Shown: in pieces, positions 1 through 10,110 of the stretch
Layout: each line of letters starts with the position of its first letter
How positions within the stretch are numbered: position 1 is the stretch's first letter
From: Lingula anatina
Taxonomy: Eukaryota > Brachiopoda > Lingulata > Lingulida > Lingulidae
Assembly (NCBI RefSeq): GCF_001039355.2
Contig: NW_019774203.1
Span: forward strand, 259,062-293,724
Direction of reading: 5' to 3'
Length of the DNA: 34,663 bases
Program-made: the position numbers and the translations under genes
The notes under the pieces: model-generated
Told to the model about the DNA's origin: nothing
Seen by the model: the letters and a program-made list of their open reading frames with translations, nothing else
Database searches by the model: none

Positions 1-726
1 GAATATATTTGTTTACAGGTGTGGATTTGTTTACATCTATACTGGGTCAGTATATCGCCAAGTGTGTATTAGAAACTGTGACACCAGGTGATTGCGGAAA
101 ACACATGTGCAGGCGGAGGCGTGTGTCATCCTCGGGACACCGATCAATCACCACCGCAACCATTACTACTTCACTGAATAAAACATTCTTGGTAATGCAC
201 CATTGCTTGCCGTGTGCCCCAACTGGCATCAATCATACGACAGCCAGTAATTCAATATACATAAGACAAACACAGTATGTATCATATATCAATGACAACA
301 GCATCTATCTAACTTTAAGATAAAATATGGTGTCATGCGTGGAATATTGAATTTGTCCATCTGTTATCTCAAAGATGACTAAATCATGTGGCATCATATA
401 ATGGATTGGTTACATTTGTAAGTAAACAACTCGGGAATGGATTTCTAGAAACAAAGCTATGTGTGTTAAGGTCCCCATGCAATGTAAAAAAATAAATGAA
501 TGAAAATCAAACAGATTTAAATATATTTATGTACAAGCTACAACTAAATGGTTTAGTACATGTCTTGCAAATGATCTTATCTTTTTTGTCTGAACTCAGT
601 TATTTTTTTAGCCATCTGATATATATAGTTTGACCAGAAAAAAAAGTAGAATGTATATCTTAAAGCACTATCCTAGCTAAATGTCAAGAAACCAAAAAGC
701 TGTTCCCAGTTTTAAATAACTTCAAC
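1..726. other. No gene supported; possible DCDC2 downstream region
   Basis: I see no exon with convincing splice sites and coding frame here. Small open frames occur on both strands near 10-320 but have no recognisable protein content. If the doublecortin gene continues past its sixth exon, this stretch is part of the next intron. If it stops at the TGA at 727-729, this is 3' UTR and flank. Confidence 0.5.
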
Positions 727-730
727 TCAC

Positions 731-817
731 TCGTCCTCGCTCTTCTTGCCATCTTCTGAGCCGCTCGTGGAATTCATGCCATCTTTTTTGGATCTGGCTT
801 TGATTGGGGGTAGCTTT
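731..817 (-). CDS. DCDC2: DCDC2-like exon 6 (start of C-terminal tail)
   Basis: An 87-bp exon after acceptor CTCCACAG. It encodes KLPPIKARSKKDGMNSTS and GSEDGKKSED. The LPPI motif and Ser/Lys-rich sequence directly after the second DCX domain match the DCDC2 arrangement. The end is ambiguous: GA|GTGAGTTG is a strong donor, but read straight through it gives GAG TGA, a stop at 729-727. Confidence 0.82.
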
Positions 818-1426
818 CTGTGGAGAGGAAATGAAACATAAGACTGGGTTCCCATACTTAAATTGATCCATCTGGATCGACCTAACTCCCTGGGGGTTCA
901 TGCTAAATTGCTATAAGCTCAAGAGCCTTAAACGTCTGTCACGCCTACCGAATCAGCTAAAGGTAAAGATAATAACCCCCTAACAGTTTTACTAGGCGTG
1001 ACAGGGCTCCCCAAGGAGATAGATTGATCCAAATATCTGTGGGAATGGTCTCAAAAGGTACTGTAATGACTGCAAACCATACTGTATTGTTACTTAATTT
1101 TGTAACCTGGGTTTCAGAGTCAAAAGGCAGCATATCTCTATAGCCAGTACTAAAACACTACTTGTCTGCAGTACTGTGAAACTCAGGGGGATATAGACTG
1201 ATATGAAAGACATCATATATCTCTCTCCTACAACATAAGCTGACACACACACACATACACACACATCATGAACAGAACCCAAACACTTACTGGTGTTGGC
1301 TGTTCTCTATTTTAGTTGACAGGTTCAAAGGAGGCCTTATTTGTCCATAATTTTCTTGCTTTACAACCTTCTCATTTCCCACGGCATCTTACAACAGAAG
1401 CTGACATACACACATGCGCGCATGCG

Positions 1427-1457
<31 letters not shown>

Positions 1458-4400
1458 CATGAACAGAACCAAAAACTTACTGGTGTTTGGTGTTCTCTAC
1501 TTTAGTCGACAGGTTCAAAGGAGGCGGTCTTTGTCCATAATTTCCGTGTTTTACGACCTTTTCAACTCCCACAGCCACGTATTTCTGCCCGTTTTCCAGC
1601 ATGCGGGGATCTTTTACCTCCTCATACGTGTCCACAGCATACAGACTATAATACATATAATATACATTGTATATATACATATAGTGCATTATAATGAAAT
1701 AACAACTTCATACAAGTTTTAAGTTTCTGGGCTAGGTCATTCATAAAGAGTTATTCTTATGATTAAATTTACCTCACTTGTGAAATAACACAAAACGTTT
1801 GATTGCTTTCTTCAAAATAAAATTTTCATAGTGTTATTTGGAAACAATTTTTTTCACTCAAACAAAAATTATGCATACTAGTAATAATAATAAAAAAAAG
1901 ATCTAAAATGGCTGCCAAATAAAAAATGGAGACTGACCAATCAGCATTAATAAGGTGAGGGAGTCACCTACCATTCATTAATGATGTTGAAATAATTGAA
2001 TTATCAACAACCTATAAAATGTGTTTAAAAATATTACCTAGATTCATGTAATAATGGTAATACTTCACAAATAATTAAATGACCTGTTGCACCAGAATAA
2101 ATCAATTTTCAAACTTGTTTTCCTTATATGTATCTTTTAATAAGAATTAAATAAAATCAAGTCACATACTGCCTTATGGCTGCTGCTGTCGAGAGGCGGA
2201 CATGCTCCGCCAGCGCATCTAGTACTCTGCCCATAGTCGGCAGATTGCTCATCTGGAGCAGCACATTACTTTCCTCGCTGAATTTACCATTGGGGTACAC
2301 ACTGAGGAATGAAAAAATATACATAGAAAAATATACACAGCAAAAGATGGACTTATCACATTGGAATGAACAAGGGCAGGGAGTATGTCAAAATTGCTTT
2401 AAAATTCGGCAAAGCGTGGGATCATTCCCAAGGAAACTATTGTTCTACATAGATCGTTCCAACTCCATGCATGGGGACTCTCACTGAATGTAATCAGATT
2501 AGCAATTTAACTCCTACTGTCCTTGTCTTTTTTCCAACATACAATGCTTGTATAATCACCAGCTTTTCTGTATTCTACTCAGCGCCAGGAGGAGGCGTAT
2601 TTATCGGCTAATCTGACTGCATTCAGCTAGAGTCCCCTTATTGGATCAATCTACGTAGAGTGACAGTTTTATTGGGAGTGAGCCCTCTGTCTTAAATTAC
2701 CCAACTTAAAATTAAATTCCTTTAAATTACCCAAAGTTACCCAACCACGAGCTTTAACTGACCACCACTTACAAGATACGACAAGTTGCCCTGGAAATCT
2801 TCCTTGCTCTGCCTGACACAATAAGCCTCTTGTTGTGATACACAGGGGGAAGCACCTGTAAGACAGGGAAATAAATGGGTCAGCATAGGTACACAACATA
2901 CACAACACACACAATAACCTTTCACACTGATGAGACTTTTGTCCGTCCATGACCCCTTTCCCCATACCTTGATCAATCTAGCAAGGTCGAACCACCTCTG
3001 AGGGGATTTTCACTAAATTGCATTCAGCTTAAGCGGCTTAGATGTCTAACACACCTACCTAAACTGCTTAACGATAGTAATCACCCCCTAACAGCTTCAG
3101 TAGCTGCTTTAACGGAGTGCAATTTAGTGGGAAACATGGAGATGGGTGGATCCTGCTAGATCGAACTAGGTATGGGAATGGGGTCATCTTCATTTCTATC
3201 ACAGAATCCCTGCCATCAGAAACTATACCCTTTCAAGCAATGGCAAAAGAATTCATGTACAATGGGGCTATGCTACAAGCAAAGATCTATATTATGCAGT
3301 ACTAACAATCACAGATAAAATACATAATATAATTACAGTTTACATTTCATCTAAGAACTCAATAATTATGACAGAAGGTAACATTTATAAGCTTTCTACA
3401 AATTGGTTAAAAAATACTTTCTTAAAACGAAACTGAAAATTTATAAACATTTTGAGAATCTTATGATCTATGCAAATTTTACATGAATCCTACAACACAG
3501 CACAAAAATAATAATGACAAAACAAAAACAAAAAAGACCACAACGGACTTGACATGGAAAATAACATAAAAAAGCAGATTTTTTTTAAACATGCAATAAA
3601 GAGGTGGAAAAAAATTCTTAGAGAGATGCAACACACTTAGAACTAAAAAAATAAATAAAGGTACATATTTTGGAATCACATCAACATAATCTATTTAATC
3701 AAACACCAAAATCAGTATTTCTAAAGAAAATGTAAGAAGTCTCAAAACTTTTCAACTCAAATTTATTACTACTCAGGCCCCTTTTTTTAAAATAAAGCTA
3801 CAATTTTTTTTACCATAACCAAATTCAACATATCTCTAGAAAATGTAAGTTTCAAAACTTTTTCCTGTCAAAATCACTACTCAGGCCAGTTTTTTCTTTT
3901 TCTTTTCTTTCTTTCTTTCCTTCTTNNNNNNNNNNNNNNNNNNNNNNNNNNNNNNNNNNNNNNNNNNNNNNNNNNNNNNNNNNNNNNNNNNNNNNNNNNN
4001 NNNNNNNNNNNNNNNNNNNNNNNNNNNNNNNNNNNNNNNNNNNNNNNNNNNNNNNNNNNNNNNNNNNNNNNNNNNNNNNNNNNNNNNNNNNNNNNNNNNN
4101 NNNNNNNNNNNNNNNNNNNNNNNNNNNNNNNNNNNNNNNNNNNNNNNNNNNNNNNNNNNNNNNNNNNNNNNNNNNNNNNNNNNNNNNNNNNNNNNNNNNN
4201 NNNNNNNNNNNNNNNNNNNNNNNNNNNNNNNNNNNNNNNNNNNNNNNNNNNNNNNNNNNNNNNNNNNNGAGGGGGGCGGAGGTGTACGAATTCCAACTTC
4301 TTCATCCCATAAGAAAGAAAACAATACCAGAATCAACCCAGCAAGTCATCCCCATAAACCTATCAGTAACTTGCAAGTGGTATTCTTTAATATTTTATTC

Positions 4401-7400
4401 TATATTGGCATATAGGCAATCTGCTGACAGGGGTCGTCATTACTCTAATTAAGACAAACATGAGGCATTGTTTCCCAGGAGAAATAAGGACTGCTGGGGA
4501 GGCTGAGCCTGCTATATTATTCACCTGTACTCCATAACTGATTTCCAATATTAATACACAAAGGGACTGGGGGGATTGATCCGTTTGTTAAATACCATCG
4601 CTCTTTTCCAGATATAATGTACTGGGGAGTATTTTACATCATTCTCTACTTTGAGCCCTTTCAACAGGTACTTAGCATGCCACTTTTTCTTCATATTCAA
4701 ATAATAAAGGCATTCATTTCACACAGGTGCAGAGGCTGTTTCAACATCACTATTCAGAACTGAGGGACTCTTTTTTTCTGCTTTACTAAGATGTTGACAT
4801 TTATAATAATTGTTGCATTTGTGCCAAATGAATAAGGGGCTCTCATAGAGGCCACCGCCAAGCCCATAAATTGTGCTACTAGTATATACAAATTGATATA
4901 ATACACGATTTGCACTAGTGAGTGTCAATATTGTTGGCAAAATTTATACTACTTATGCTTATTATTGACATACTTTCTGAACAGCAACCCATCACAAATT
5001 AAACAATCTCATTCCCATACAACAGGTGGTTGCTAGGAGTCAAAGGGGGCAGATTAAGAAATAAGAAGAATGCAGAAGGTATCTATTAATTCTATTGCTC
5101 AGAGATGCCCAAAGATATATAAACATAAATGCAGGCAATATTTGTGGCCAATGTTACATGTGTATCCGTTACCATGGTAATCAGTTGCCATAGCAACACA
5201 GTCAATTATCTTAATACTTGCTCAACATGACATGAGCGTGACTCTCTTTTGGCTGTCACAATGCTTATTAATCATTTATTCAAAGACCAGCAATATCTAG
5301 TTCCACAGCTGAGGATCAATACAAGATCAACATAACTGTGCGGCTGTATTTCTTGGAAATTTTCAGACATGAGATTTACCAGGAAAGAAGAGATAATGCA
5401 TCTGCAGTTTACAAATAAGATACATATTCAATTTAGAAATTTATCTTTTGAAGAATTTAGGCCATTTTCCCTAGCTCCTAAGTATACAAAAATGCATCTT
5501 ACATTTCAGATAAGATAAAACAGGCTTTGAAAATTTTTACATTATGCAACAGCATGAAAAAAATTAAATAAGCAATTCATAAATATGAGCATGGCAAAAT
5601 GCTAAATTCCTTATGACAAAATTCAATAAGTTAGAACTTTTCTATATCCCAATGGAAACTAAATATACAGCTAAAAACAATATTTTCATCAGGCTTATAA
5701 TAAATACTCCCAGCTCAAATTTCCATTTCGATAATGTATAATATTCTTTTAAGCGTCAAATATCTTGAAACTTCAAAGTTTATATTCACGCTTCTCTAGG
5801 GTCAGTGTACATTTATTTAACACGAAAGACTGCTTTCATACAAAAGAAATCATAGCAATGAACACTCTCTTTTTTTCAGCTGTGATACTGATATTCAAGC
5901 CTACCCAAACTTCAAAACCAAGTTAACCTGATGCATGTAATGAAACAAATATATTGTATTCACATAAAAAAATTCTAAAAGAAAAAATTCAAACCCAGAT
6001 TCACAGATGAAAAATGAAGGCGCTGTGACTTTTTTCTCAGTCATAAGACGTTTAGACATCAATATTTTTTTCATGCATTTTCACCGACAACAAAAAATGG
6101 CAACAAAATAAATTGGAATTATACTTTTCAGGCTGAAAATGATCACACTTAATGCATGCATAATGAAATGAAAAATGAATACTGAACCTCTCCGTCTTCT
6201 AAACTTGACAGCTAAAAAGGTATGATGATGTATGTGACCAGTCAAACTACATCAGAACGAAATTAAATCTTAAATTTCATTCCCTTTTACACTGATTTGT
6301 GTCTATCAATCAAGTTGAAAAAAGAAAAACAATCTTTCACTCTTTTAGGTAAATGAACTTAAGTTGTTTTTCTATTTTCTTTTTTTTTTTGTAATTTAAT
6401 CAGCCATCATTTTATTGGACTTTTTTTGTATCAAAATGAAAATCTACTGGTCAAATTATATGTACTGGACTTTCAATTTCAAAATTGCACTTTACCCTGT
6501 TCTTATCTTTTCAAATAAAATTAAATTATCATGTTACCTTTATAAACTTATACAATTTATAAAAAATACTAAAACATTACAAAGTTTATATTCGAAATAG
6601 AACATGGTGTAAATCTGTATCTTAACCCATGTTATTTTTTTTTCAATTGTACATGACAATTCTTTTATAACTTTTACTCAGCTATGCTTAGAGTTTTAAA
6701 ATCTGGTAACTATTTTAAATATTATTTAGTATCTGCATGTTATATTAATAATATCCTCAAAAAGTCCTTTGCCCCCTACATTAAAAAGGTTTTTGGAAAA
6801 CATATAATGACAGAGTAATACTTTACTTTGTCACAATCTCAGTCAATAAGTTTAAAAAACTGGATAATAATCAATGTTTTGATATACTTTTCAAGCTTTA
6901 TATATGTAATACTTATCGTTTTTCATTAACAGTAACTGATATAAATATCTTAACGAAAGTACATAAATTTTTAAACTGAATACTCACCAATCCATTTTTG
7001 TTTTTGTCATCCCTTCTTGGGCTTATAATCTTACCATACCTAAAAGAAGAAACATATAAATGGTGGTGATAAAACCTTGTCTAATACTTAAGGGACTGAT
7101 TGTCTTGAAAAAATAAATTTATGTACTAGTATCAACTCTAAATGTAAGTTGCAATACAGTAACAGTAATAATGGCACAGCACCACTGTAAAATTACTCGG
7201 AGAATATGTAGAGTATAGTATATAAGTGACAGTATGTGCCACTGCCATGAAATTTTTATTTCTATGTCCTTTTTGAAAATGATCTGAACCAATTTTAATT
7301 TCAAAAGGTAGTTTTAGATGGAACTTTCAGCTAACATCTGAGACTGATATATATGTACATCATGTATGTATATTTATTTGTACCGGTGTTGGTCTTAAAA

Positions 7401-7703
7401 TGGGAGACAGAGACACTTATAATACGCAACTCACTGTAAACCCAGCTGCAATTTTCCAGTTGTGATCGCAATGTACTCCTCTTGTCCCTTCAACTCTTCT
7501 AAATCTGCGACTTTTTCTCCGCCTATCGTCGCAATCCGTCGCACAGGGACTGGTGTTTTTAGAGCTTTGGAACAAGCCTCCAGAAAAGTCTCAAAGTCTT
7601 TTATGTTTCTTCTGTTTACCACGACAGTTCGTCCATTTGTGGCGTCCCCGTTCTTGTATACTTTAACCCTCTTTGCCTGTATCGGCACGTAACCCGTGGC
7701 CAT
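731..7703 (-). CDS. DCDC2: DCDC2-like doublecortin-domain gene (six exons joined, 3' end open)
   Basis: Gene-level entry. The coding exons, in order of translation, are 7703-7435, 7039-6988, 2855-2773, 2301-2170, 1645-1481 and 817-731. They join in phase (2, 0, 2, 2, 2 bases carried over) to give 262 residues plus two bases. DCX domain 1 spans about residues 10-97 and begins with the typical VKVYKNGD. DCX domain 2 spans about residues 132-217 and contains FVYPNGKF, HLYAVDTYEE and ENGQKYVAVG. After it comes KLPPIKARSK and a Ser/Asp/Lys-rich tail, an arrangement shared with vertebrate DCDC2. Family knowledge: DCX domains bind microtubules, and DCDC2 works in primary cilia and neuronal migration; a cytoskeletal or ciliary role here is inferred. 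The last seen exon ends either at a donor (GA|GTGAGT) or at the overlapping stop GAG TGA. DCDC2 relatives have longer tails, so a further exon outside the window is likely. DCDC2B/C paralogues remain possible. Confidence 0.88.
851..1047. repeat. Foldback element, family B, copy 1
   Basis: About 197 bp in the intron between exons 6 and 5. The outer arms are imperfect inverted repeats ending CCCATA and GTGGG. A 12-bp perfect inner inverted pair is CTGTCACGCCTA and TAGGCGTGACAG. Its layout and core (a run ending ACCCCCTAACAG) are shared with 2961-3176. No ORF lies inside, so it is non-autonomous. Confidence 0.7.
1291..1387 (-). pseudogene. Partial tandem copy of DCDC2-like exon 5
   Basis: This 97-bp segment repeats the 3' half of exon 5, including the same CA|GTAAGT donor. 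It still reads VGNEKVVKQENYGQ and PPLNLSTKIENSQHQ in frame. The first half of the exon and its acceptor are missing. The nearest upstream AG leaves a start phase that does not fit the preceding exon, and TAA lies in frame just before it. It is therefore most likely a dead exon fragment from a tandem duplication of about 175 bp that also copied the flanking CA repeat. Use as an alternative 3' exon is less likely. Confidence 0.75.
1431..1457. repeat. CA microsatellite
   Basis: About 13 CA units next to the exon 5 donor. A shorter interrupted CA run at about 1243-1265 occupies the same position beside the duplicated exon fragment. Confidence 0.95.
1481..1645 (-). CDS. DCDC2: DCDC2-like exon 5 (DCX domain 2, second half)
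   Basis: A 165-bp exon between acceptor TTATAG and donor CA|GTAAGT. It encodes LYAVDTYEEVKDPRML, ENGQKYVAVGVEKVVKHGNY and GQRPPPLNLSTKVENTKH. LENGQKYVAVG is the diagnostic end of a DCX domain. A CA microsatellite lies about 25 bp beyond the donor, and a partial copy of the 3' half of this exon lies further downstream at 1291-1387. Confidence 0.92.
2170..2301 (-). CDS. DCDC2: DCDC2-like exon 4 (DCX domain 2, first half)
   Basis: A 132-bp exon between acceptor CCTCAG and donor CA|GTATGT. It encodes VYPNGKFSEESNVLLQMSNL, then PTMGRVLDALAEHVRL and STAAAIR. This matches the first half of a second DCX domain, whose usual start is a hydrophobic strand followed by NGD or NGK. The split codon CA+T gives His before LYAVD. 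Confidence 0.9.
2421..2683. repeat. Foldback element, family A, copy 1
   Basis: About 263 bp with terminal inverted repeats of roughly 80 bp. Each arm carries TTCTACrTAGAT, GGGGACTC and a CTGAATG motif. Related copies lie at 14071-14331, 24321-24570 and 27436-27686. It has no coding capacity and lies in the intron between exons 4 and 3 of the doublecortin gene. Confidence 0.8.
2773..2855 (-). CDS. DCDC2: DCDC2-like exon 3 (inter-domain linker)
   Basis: An 83-bp exon between acceptor CTTACAG and donor CTT|GTAAGT. The frame set by exon 2 reads VLPPVYHNKRLIVSGRARK and then ISRATCRI, with two bases carried into a Phe codon that opens DCX domain 2. The other two frames are also open, but only this one joins both neighbours in phase and leads into the RIFVYPNG start of domain 2. 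Confidence 0.85.
2961..3176. repeat. Foldback element, family B, copy 2
   Basis: About 216 bp. The outer arms start CCCATACC and end GGTATGGG, and the arms pair over roughly 60 bp down to the inner CTAAATTGCA and TGCAATTTAG. It shares its core with 851-1047. The GCATTCAGC word next to the inner arm also occurs in family A, suggesting related families. Confidence 0.75.
3926..4268. other. Assembly gap (343 N)
   Basis: An unresolved run of N in the large intron between exons 3 and 2. The left edge is a pyrimidine-rich CTTT tract (3890-3925) and the right edge is purine-rich GAGGGGGGCGGAGG, so a simple repeat probably stopped the assembly. No exon need be missing, because the flanking exons are phase-compatible. 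Confidence 0.95.
4269..6987. other. AT-rich intron sequence, no gene seen
   Basis: Intron between exons 3 and 2 of the doublecortin gene. It has many homopolymer A/T runs and short meaningless open frames on both strands. I found no exon, RNA gene or clear transposon. Confidence 0.6.
6988..7039 (-). CDS. DCDC2: DCDC2-like exon 2 (linker)
   Basis: A 52-bp exon between acceptor TTTTAG and donor TTG|GTGAGT. It continues the frame as YGKIISPRRDDKNKNGL. This is the end of DCX domain 1 and the start of a basic linker. Its phase fits both neighbours. Confidence 0.85.
7435..7703 (-). CDS. DCDC2: DCDC2-like exon 1 (DCX domain 1)
   Basis: First coding exon. The ATG (7703-7701) begins MATGYVPIQAKRVKVYKNGD, and the first DCX domain runs through EEYIAITTGKLQLGL. 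The exon ends CA|GTGAGT, and the split glutamine codon is completed by exon 2. Reading on without splicing hits TGA at once, so the donor is needed. I place the start here because the domain begins within 15 residues, as in other DCX proteins. Confidence 0.9.
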
Positions 7704-7830
7704 TGTGACAACTCAGTATTTCACAGATAAAGCAATCTTCACAAACTTTAAAGAGTGTCTTTTGACGTTGACAGCATTTATGTGTTCTCCATGTTTAACC
7801 CAAGGATGTGACGTCACGACTTGGACCAGT
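7704..7830 (-). promoter_or_regulatory. Likely proximal promoter / 5' UTR of the doublecortin gene with a CRE site
   Basis: Immediately upstream of the ATG. It contains GTGACGTCAC at 7808-7817, a perfect palindrome whose core TGACGTCA (7809-7816) is the consensus binding site of CREB/ATF factors. No TATA box is obvious at a fitting distance. The site is exact; its use is inferred from position only, about 105 bp upstream of the start codon. Confidence 0.5.
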
Positions 7831-8598
7831 GGCTTCTGGGAAAATAATATTGTACGGTCTTTTAGCATAATTTATTTATTTATCATTATCACTAAAATAT
7901 ATAAACTGTGACTATTATATTATTAAAAAACACTATACAATGGCAAATTTAACATTTTATTTAAATGATTTTTTAAATCTTAGTTGCTATTTAAATGGTA
8001 AATATATGCCGTATAGAATAAATCATCATACTATTAAGACCCGTTACTCTTTCACCTATCGCTCCATGGTCACAGGTAAACAATAACATCAGATCGATGT
8101 AAAGGTGAAGCAAAACTCTTATTTACCCGTAAATTGTGAAAGCATTGTTAATTATAAACTACCCTACATTCAGAAATACTTCAGATAATTAGGAAACTAA
8201 CAAATTATCGATCACCCTACAAATAAAGACAAGTTAAACAAGGACACGCAGTGCACATTAATTTGTCAATGTCATAAGTCGCCCATTTCCATCTCATCTT
8301 GCTTCACTGCGCGTTTTGTGCAATTTACAATAACTTCACCTGGTACATTCATTATCCTGAAAAGGTATTGACTGCGATAAAGACCTGTGTGCGAGGCTCT
8401 AAATTAAGGCATCTTTACGTTATAGATTAGATCTAAGCCTACTGAAAAAATGAAGTCGCGCTCACTCCATAATAATAAACTTAGTTCTACAGATACAATA
8501 ATCATGTTTCAATTGGCAATAAAAATGGGACGGTGAAGTGGTGGGAATTAGATAAAGTTCATTTATTTTTAAATTATTGTTTTTCTTTTTATCAAGAG
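7831..8598. other. Intergenic, no gene seen
   Basis: AT-rich sequence upstream of the doublecortin gene. No exon, RNA gene or repeat family recognised. Confidence 0.55.
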
Positions 8599-8681
8599 CT
8601 TATAAAATATGTGGGTATTACCTCCAATATTTCTGTGACTGTCATCAGGAATATTGGAGGTAAACCCACATATTTTATAAG
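8599..8681. repeat. Long near-perfect hairpin (83 bp)
   Basis: Arms at 8599-8631 and 8650-8681 pair almost perfectly (CTTATAAAATATGTGGG with CCCACATATTTTATAAG, and ACCTCCAATATT with AATATTGGAGGT). The loop is 18 nt. The arm length is close to that of a microRNA precursor, but a small palindromic transposon remnant is equally possible. No homologous copy was noticed elsewhere in the window. Confidence 0.85.
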
Positions 8682-9012
8682 GAAGGCTGAAATTTTTGTA
8701 GTTACTTTTAAAACAATAACTCATTATTTTTTATCATTAATAAAAATATATTTAGTGCCATTTGAGTTTATTTAAAAATAAAAAAATCAAGTTTGATTTC
8801 ATAGATATTAGCTAGATCTCTTGTTAATAAATGTTTTTAATACATGCAAAATAATGAAGGTATCGTATACCCAGCTTACACGTCCAGAACGTTTTTAAAA
8901 CAGGGTTATATATCGGTTAGACCATCAACAAGTGTTAAGAGAACGTTATTCTAACGCTCTTTACTGCCACTGTCATCATCATTGATCCGAGGAACCTTGT
9001 CAGCAAGTTCTA

Positions 9013-9354
9013 TTAAAGGGATAATAACTCTTCGTATGAGGTCTATTTTTCACAATAAAAACATTGTGAATAACTCACAGAAATATAATATATTCTGTGT
9101 TATGACAAAAACAGTTATAGCTATTATTCTGATATCTGAGCTTGTCTTCAGACCATGTGACCTCCATTGATGGCTATACTCTGTTATAATCTCTTAAGAG
9201 ATTTTAACAAAAAACCAAACTTTTTAGAAAAAAACCAGGGACTAACTTTGAATGTAAAAATGAATTCATTAACCATTGATAAGTGTGGGAAAATTGTTGT
9301 TTACTCCAGGAAAATTAATTTTTTGGCCAAAACGAAGAGTTATTATCCCTTTAA
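9013..9354. mobile_element. TTAA-flanked MITE (piggyBac-like), copy 1
   Basis: 342 bp bounded by TTAA at both ends, with terminal inverted repeats TTAAAGGGATAATAACTCTT and AAGAGTTATTATCCCTTTAA. A second copy lies in opposite orientation at 32588-32931. It has no transposase frame. TTAA target sites are characteristic of piggyBac-type elements; that assignment is inferred from the ends alone. A 16-bp palindrome, AATCTCTTAAGAGATT, lies inside at 9188-9203. Confidence 0.85.
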
Positions 9355-9623
9355 CGTATATAAATTTTGATGAAAATTTACAAATGATACATTTTTGTTA
9401 ATTTTGGCACAAGCACATGAACAAAGGATATCATATTTTGCATCACTACAATTTGCACAACTTTAATCATCACATCTAGTATTAAAACGTTTTAACAATG
9501 TCATAAAAGTAAAAAGATATATTTACCAATATAGCAAGCAGGAGACGCGCCATACGCTGTCGGTATAACGTTGGGCATACGCTGTTTTAACTACGCCCAG
9601 TGGCTGATTACAAACTGGGGTTG

Positions 9624-9773
9624 CAGGGCCGTAGCCTCCGGGGGGGCAGGGGGGGGCAGCTGCCCCCCCTGGAATTTGGAATTTTACACACCACACCCAC
9701 CCCCCTCGGTAGCTTCGCCCCTTTGTGTCCGCTTACTGCCCCCCCCTGGCATTTTACTCAGGCTACGGTCCTG
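9624..9773. mobile_element. hAT-like MITE with 5-bp target duplication (GGTTG)
   Basis: 150 bp with terminal inverted repeats CAGGGCCGTAGCC and GGCTACGGTCCTG, directly flanked on both sides by GGTTG. The inside is rich in G and C runs and carries no transposase. Related elements lie at 22075-22246 and 23912-24068. Confidence 0.82.
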
Positions 9774-10110
9774 GGTTGGGGTTAGTCGGTGACGAGAGCG
9801 ATGAGGATTTTAGAACCCTCCGGGAGTCGGTACCTACCCGAAATTACTGACATGCTGAAAAGCTTAAAAAAACTATAAAAATAGACTCCAATTATGTAAT
9901 AAGATTTATCAAAATGATTAAAAAGGTGTTTTCAAGTTATCTTGATAGTTGATTGGCATTTGTGATGATTGAATGGATTGTTTTAACTTCATTTTAGAAA
10001 ATCCATTCTAATATATTGCTAACACGGGAGTAGTGAAAAGGTTTAGCAATAAATTCTTGACTGAAGCAATCAGGTGGAACAGTACGCCTCGGTCATCTGA
10101 TAGACAAATT

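Noticed and set aside
3877-4336. Frames of about 140-150 codons across the N gap
   Set aside because: Almost all residues are undefined because of the 343 N; nothing supports coding.
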